A DNA stretch of 9,283 nucleotides from Oscillospiraceae bacterium. Lineage in GTDB: Bacteria; Bacillota; Clostridia; Oscillospirales; Oscillospiraceae. Made by a program: the position numbers and the translations under genes. The stretch lies in contig JAHHSM010000068.1 in the NCBI GenBank assembly GCA_020025175.1, positions 1 through 9,283 of the forward strand, given 5' to 3'. Of this stretch, positions 6,341 through 9,283 are shown piece by piece. How positions within the stretch are numbered: the stretch's first letter is position 1; each line of letters begins with the position of its first letter. The notes beneath the pieces were generated by a model. That model ran no database searches, had not been told where the DNA came from, and was given only the letters and a program-made list of their open reading frames with translations.

Positions 6341-8257
6341 ATGTATTGTGTCCGTAATGTAACCGACGACCTGTATTGGGTTGGTGCGAATGACCGCCGT
6401 TTGGCATTGTTTGAGGGTGTTTATAAGATTCCCACGGGTGTTTCTTATAACTCCTATGTTCTGTTGGACGAAAAGACCGTTGTATTTGATACGGTCGACC
6501 AGTCTGCCTCCAAGCAGTATCTGGAAAATGTTGCGCATGTTCTGGGTGGCCGCAAGCTGGACTATGTCATTGTTCAGCATATGGAAATGGACCACGCCGC
6601 AACACTGGGTGATCTGGTTTTCCACTATCCTGAGGTAACGATCGTGTGCAACGAAAAGGTTGCTGCCATGATCGAGCAGTTCTTCGATTTCAATCTGCGC
6701 AGCCGTCTGTACATTGTCAACGAGGGTGATACCTTTAACACCGGCCGCCATACCTTTACATTCGTTGCAGCACCCATGGTGCACTGGCCTGAAGTTATGG
6801 TCACCTATGATATCGGCGAGAAGATTCTGTTCTCCGCTGATGCATTTGGTACCTTCGGCGCACTGAACGGCGCACTGTTTGCTGATGAAGTGGACTTCTT
6901 CCACGATTATATTGACGAGGCTCGCCGTTACTACACAAACATTGTCGGTAAATACGGTCCTCAGGTACAGGATGTGCTGAAGAAGGCTTCCGGTATCGAG
7001 ATCAAGATGGTCTGCCCCCTGCACGGCTTTGTATGGCGCAAGAAGTTCAATCAGTTCCTGGAGAAATATATCCAGTGGGCAACCTATACGCCCGAAGAGA
7101 CCGGCGTTGTGATTGCTTACGCATCCGTTTACGGCAACACCGCAAACGCTGCTGACGTTCTGGCTGCAAAGCTGCGTGACATGGGCATCAAGACCGAGGT
7201 ATACGATGCATCCTACACCCCCGCAGATGAGATTCTGGCTGCTGCATTCCGTTACAGCCACTTGGTCTTTGCTTCTACTACATATAACGCAGGTATCTAT
7301 ATCGCTATGGAGAACCTGCTGCACGATATCGTGAATCATAACCTGCAGAACCGTACCGTGGCATTCATGGAGAACGGTTCCTGGGCTCCTGCTGCCGGCG
7401 GTCTGATGCGTCAGCTCATGATGCCTCTGAAGGGGATGAAGTATATCGACGAAACAGTGACCATTCGCTCCTCCCTGAAGCAGCGTCAGGTAAGCGAGAT
7501 GGATGCACTGGCAAATGCGATTGCCGCAACCATTCCCGGCAGCAAGGCTTGTGCAGCTGCAAACAAGCCCGATATGCGCGCTATTCTGCGTACCAGCCCT
7601 GCTGAAATGGCTGCAAATGCCGGTTCTGTCGGCGGCGCAATCGATCCTGATTCTATGTTCAAGTTCTCCTACGGTCTGTTCGTTTTGACTGCCAGAGAGG
7701 GTACAAAGGACAACGGCTGCATCATCAATACCGCAAGCCAGCTGACGGATACCCCCAAGCGCATTACCATTGCTGTCAACAAGGCAAATTTGACCCATGA
7801 CATGATCCTCAGAACAGGCGTGTTCAACATTTCCGTTCTGAGCGAAGATGCCCAGATGGATACGTTCCAGCGCTTTGGTTTCCAGAGCGGCCGTGACACC
7901 GATAAGTTCAGTGACTGTGAGGGTCTGCAGCGCAGCAGCAACGGTCTGTACTATCTGACCGGCTGCACCAATGCTGTGCTGTCCGGCAAGGTCATTGCTT
8001 CCTATGACTTTGGTACCCATACCCTGTTTATCGCAGATGTGACCGAGGGCAAGGTTCTGTCCAAGGAGCCTTCTGTGACCTATGCATACTACTTTGCTCA
8101 CATCAAGCCCAAGCCCATGCCCGCAGCGATGACTGAGGGACCCAAGAGCGGCTGGATCTGCAAGATCTGCGGCTTTATCTATGAGGGTGAGGAGCTGCCT
8201 CCTGATTATATCTGCCCCATCTGCAAGCATGGTGCGTCTGATTTCGAGAAGCTGTAA
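6341..8257 (+). CDS. fprA: flavodiiron protein with C-terminal flavin-reductase-like and rubredoxin domains (O2/NO reductase)
   Basis: This 638-residue cytoplasmic FprA-family flavodiiron protein would reduce O2 to water, or NO to N2O, and so protect an anaerobe. Domains in order: a metallo-beta-lactamase-like diiron domain (about 1-250), flavodoxin (about 255-395), an FMN-binding split-barrel flavin-reductase-like domain (about 437-590) and rubredoxin (about 604-638). All diiron ligands are present at family spacing: H80, E82, D84, (H85), H148, D167 and H228. The flavodoxin phosphate loop is SVYGNT (262-267). The rubredoxin cysteines are C607, C610, C625 and C628, with only 14 residues between the pairs. 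That is like the short domain at the end of rubrerythrin and unlike classical rubredoxin (about 29). The fusion suggests one chain may take electrons from NAD(P)H or a carrier through FMN and Fe(Cys)4 to the diiron site; this route is inference. The ribosome binding site AAGGA (6324-6328) is 12 nt from ATG 6341. It stands alone between its own promoter and terminator. Confidence 0.93.
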   Translation: MYCVRNVTDDLYWVGANDRRLALFEGVYKIPTGVSYNSYVLLDEKTVVFDTVDQSASKQYLENVAHVLGGRKLDYVIVQHMEMDHAATLGDLVFHYPEVTIVCNEKVAAMIEQFFDFNLRSRLYIVNEGDTFNTGRHTFTFVAAPMVHWPEVMVTYDIGEKILFSADAFGTFGALNGALFADEVDFFHDYIDEARRYYTNIVGKYGPQVQDVLKKASGIEIKMVCPLHGFVWRKKFNQFLEKYIQWATYTPEETGVVIAYASVYGNTANAADVLAAKLRDMGIKTEVYDASYTPADEILAAAFRYSHLVFASTTYNAGIYIAMENLLHDIVNHNLQNRTVAFMENGSWAPAAGGLMRQLMMPLKGMKYIDETVTIRSSLKQRQVSEMDALANAIAATIPGSKACAAANKPDMRAILRTSPAEMAANAGSVGGAIDPDSMFKFSYGLFVLTAREGTKDNGCIINTASQLTDTPKRITIAVNKANLTHDMILRTGVFNISVLSEDAQMDTFQRFGFQSGRDTDKFSDCEGLQRSSNGLYYLTGCTNAVLSGKVIASYDFGTHTLFIADVTEGKVLSKEPSVTYAYYFAHIKPKPMPAAMTEGPKSGWICKICGFIYEGEELPPDYICPICKHGASDFEKL

Positions 8258-8277
8258 AAAAATAAAGATCAAAAAAA

Positions 8278-8308
8278 GCGGAGCACGCCATGCGTGCTCC
8301 GCCTTTTT
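8278..8308 (+). terminator. Rho-independent terminator of the flavodiiron gene
   Basis: GCGGAGCACGC (8278-8288) pairs perfectly with GCGTGCTCCGC (8292-8302) over 11 bp. The loop is the triplet CAT, and T8304-8308 follow after one C. A run of seven A just before the stem gives a T run on the minus strand, so it can also stop leftward transcription. It lies 20 nt after the stop at 8257. Confidence 0.92.
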
Positions 8309-8338
8309 GCAATGAGTGCCAAAGGAAAGAAGTTTGTG

Positions 8339-8377
8339 AAAAATAAAAAGCAGGAGCATAAGCAATGCTCCTGCTTT
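8339..8377 (-). terminator. Rho-independent terminator of the exonuclease III gene
   Basis: AAAGCAGGAGCAT (8347-8359) pairs perfectly with ATGCTCCTGCTTT (8365-8377), 13 bp with a 5-nt loop. Read on the minus strand it is followed by T3-A-T5 (complement of 8339-8346), a good tract for the leftward gene that ends at 8405. On the + strand only the TTT at the stem end is available, so it mainly serves the minus strand. Confidence 0.88.
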
Positions 8378-8404
8378 AGATATGTGCAAAATAGATGTGC
8401 AGCA

Positions 8405-9157
8405 TCAATTTTTGAGTGTCAAACTTACGGGGCAGTGATCGCTGCCAAAAACCTCGTTGAGAATTTCAGCATCCTCTACCCTGCTCATAAGGCGTTCGGA
8501 AACGAGGAAATAGTCGATGCGCCAACCGGCGTTTTTTTCTCGTGCCTTGAAGCGGTAGCTCCACCAGGAATATTTTATGGTGTCAGGATGGAGGGTGCGG
8601 AAGGTATCGCAGAAACCGCTGGCCAAAAGCGCCGTCATTTTTTCACGCTCCTGATCGGAGAAGCCCGCACGTCCCCGGTTGGGTTTGGGATTTTTCAAAT
8701 CGATTTCTTCGTGGGCAACATTGAGATCGCCGCAGTAGACCACAGGCTTTATTTTGTCCAGCTCCATCAGGTAGCTGCGCAGATCATCCTCCCACTGCAT
8801 ACGGTAGTCAATGCGCTTGAGCTCATCCTGAGAATTTGGCGTATAACAGCAAACAAGATAAAAATCAGGATATTCGGCAGTGATAATGCGCCCCTCGTGG
8901 CGGTGGATGTCATCGCCAAAATCATATGTGACGGACAATGGTTCCTCCCGGGTGAAAACAGCCGTGCCGGAATAGCCTTTTTTGTCCGCACTGTTCCAAA
9001 AGCGGTGATAGCCGGGCAAATCAAAATCCACCTGATCAGGCTGCATTTTTGTTTCTTGAAGACAAATGATATCGGCACCGGAGGCATCGGCAAATGCGAG
9101 AAAGCCTTTGCTGATACAGGCACGCAGACCATTGACATTCCAAGAAATCAGTTTCAT
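8405..9157 (-). CDS. xth: exodeoxyribonuclease III / AP endonuclease (Xth/ExoA family)
   Basis: This enzyme cuts DNA at abasic sites and removes 3'-blocking groups and 3' nucleotides in base-excision repair. Its 250 residues fit the ExoA/Xth family, which runs about 250-270. One endonuclease/exonuclease/phosphatase domain covers the whole protein. Every expected active-site residue is visible: N7 (SWNVNGLRA), metal-binding E35 (LQETK), Y105 (YTPNS), D144 and N146 (GDLNVAHEEIDL), D215 (WRIDYFLVS), and the D240/H241 pair (GSDHCPV). NRGRAGFS (160-167) and YSWWSYR (196-202) are the usual DNA-contact and specificity loops. The start at 9157 has AGGAG on the minus strand (complement of 9167-9171) about 9 nt upstream. 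An out-of-frame ATG 4 nt upstream is ignored. It is convergent with the flavodiiron gene and probably monocistronic. No convincing promoter was found: a perfect TTGACA (complement of 9206-9211) has no good -10 box. Confidence 0.96.
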   Translation of the reverse strand: MKLISWNVNGLRACISKGFLAFADASGADIICLQETKMQPDQVDFDLPGYHRFWNSADKKGYSGTAVFTREEPLSVTYDFGDDIHRHEGRIITAEYPDFYLVCCYTPNSQDELKRIDYRMQWEDDLRSYLMELDKIKPVVYCGDLNVAHEEIDLKNPKPNRGRAGFSDQEREKMTALLASGFCDTFRTLHPDTIKYSWWSYRFKAREKNAGWRIDYFLVSERLMSRVEDAEILNEVFGSDHCPVSLTLKN

Positions 9158-9201
9158 CCATCAACACTCCTTTCATCAAAAAAAGAACAAATCTGTAAAT
9201 T

Positions 9202-9229
9202 TTGTTGTCAACATATTTATTTGTATAAT
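9202..9229 (+). promoter_or_regulatory. possible rightward promoter leading out of the window
   Basis: A perfect -10 box TATAAT (9224-9229) has a weak -35 box TTGTTG (9202-9207) 16 nt upstream. Transcription would start near 9236 and run off the right edge. No start codon with a ribosome binding site lies in the remaining bases, so the gene served would be outside. The -35 region overlaps a small inverted repeat TGTTG-T-CAACA (9203-9213), which might be an operator. The surrounding DNA is very AT-rich, so a chance TATAAT is possible. Confidence 0.45.
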
Positions 9230-9251
9230 TTAAAAATGAAAATTTGTAGAG

Positions 9252-9281
9252 TTTTTCACTTTTTGCACAGAGTTTTCCACA
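9252..9281 (+). other. cluster of DnaA-box-like 9-mers at the right edge
   Basis: TTTTCCACA (9273-9281) differs at one position from the bacterial DnaA-box consensus TTATCCACA. TTTTGCACA (9261-9269) differs from that copy by one more base, and TTTTTCACT (9252-9260) is a weaker third relative. All are in the same orientation, within 30 nt and next to an AT-rich stretch. This is the kind of pattern seen at dnaA promoters and replication origins, but only the beginning is visible and short A/T-rich 9-mers recur by chance. Confidence 0.4.
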
Positions 9282-9283
9282 AG

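Noticed and set aside
9182..9211. A perfect TTGACA on the minus strand (complement of 9206-9211) as the exonuclease III promoter.
   Set aside because: At spacings of 15-18 nt no hexamer resembles TATAAT, and the resulting leader would be very short. The true promoter remains unassigned.
1..9283. CRISPR arrays, insertion sequences, tRNA genes or a defence or biosynthetic gene cluster.
   Set aside because: I saw no regularly spaced repeats, transposase motifs, cloverleaf sequences or genes of such systems. All recognised genes are metabolic, envelope, translation or repair genes.

Overview
This 9.3-kb window looks like a chromosomal segment of an anaerobic Firmicute, most likely a gut-type Clostridia member of the Oscillospirales. 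That is an inference from several signs: moderate-to-high GC genes with GC-rich third positions between AT-rich spacers, AGGAG-type ribosome binding sites, TTGCAA/TATAAT promoters, a single-chain glycyl-tRNA synthetase, a transketolase split into two subunits, and a multidomain flavodiiron protein. No insertion sequence, phage gene, CRISPR array, tRNA or rRNA was seen. The region reads as core genome.

Layout. (1) Bases 1-374 hold the last 123 codons of a + strand gene that enters from the left. Its tail is very basic and disordered, and a strong terminator closes it (425-464). (2) A near-consensus promoter (618-646) starts a + strand run of four closely spaced genes: glycyl-tRNA synthetase (700-2130), an LTA-synthase-like membrane sulfatase-fold enzyme (2167-4116), and the N- and C-terminal halves of transketolase (4147-4992 and 4994-5956, 1 nt apart). 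No terminator was seen between them, and a strong one follows at 5973-6013, so they may form one operon. (3) A 384-nt AT-rich spacer carries the promoter and a structured leader for a 638-residue flavodiiron protein (6341-8257). This protein fuses a diiron lactamase-like domain, a flavodoxin, a flavin-reductase-like domain and a short rubredoxin. (4) Two back-to-back terminators (8278-8308 for +, 8339-8377 for -) separate it from a convergent exonuclease III gene (8405-9157, -). (5) The last 126 bases are AT-rich. They hold a probable rightward promoter and three degenerate DnaA-box-like 9-mers running up to the window edge, so a replication-related locus such as dnaA or oriC may begin just outside.

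Functionally the window combines translation (GlyRS), cell-envelope polymer synthesis, the non-oxidative pentose phosphate pathway, O2/NO detoxification and base-excision DNA repair. I found no convincing new system. The best leads are the domain arrangement of the flavodiiron protein, the repeat-plus-hairpin leader in front of it, and the DnaA-box-like cluster at the right edge.
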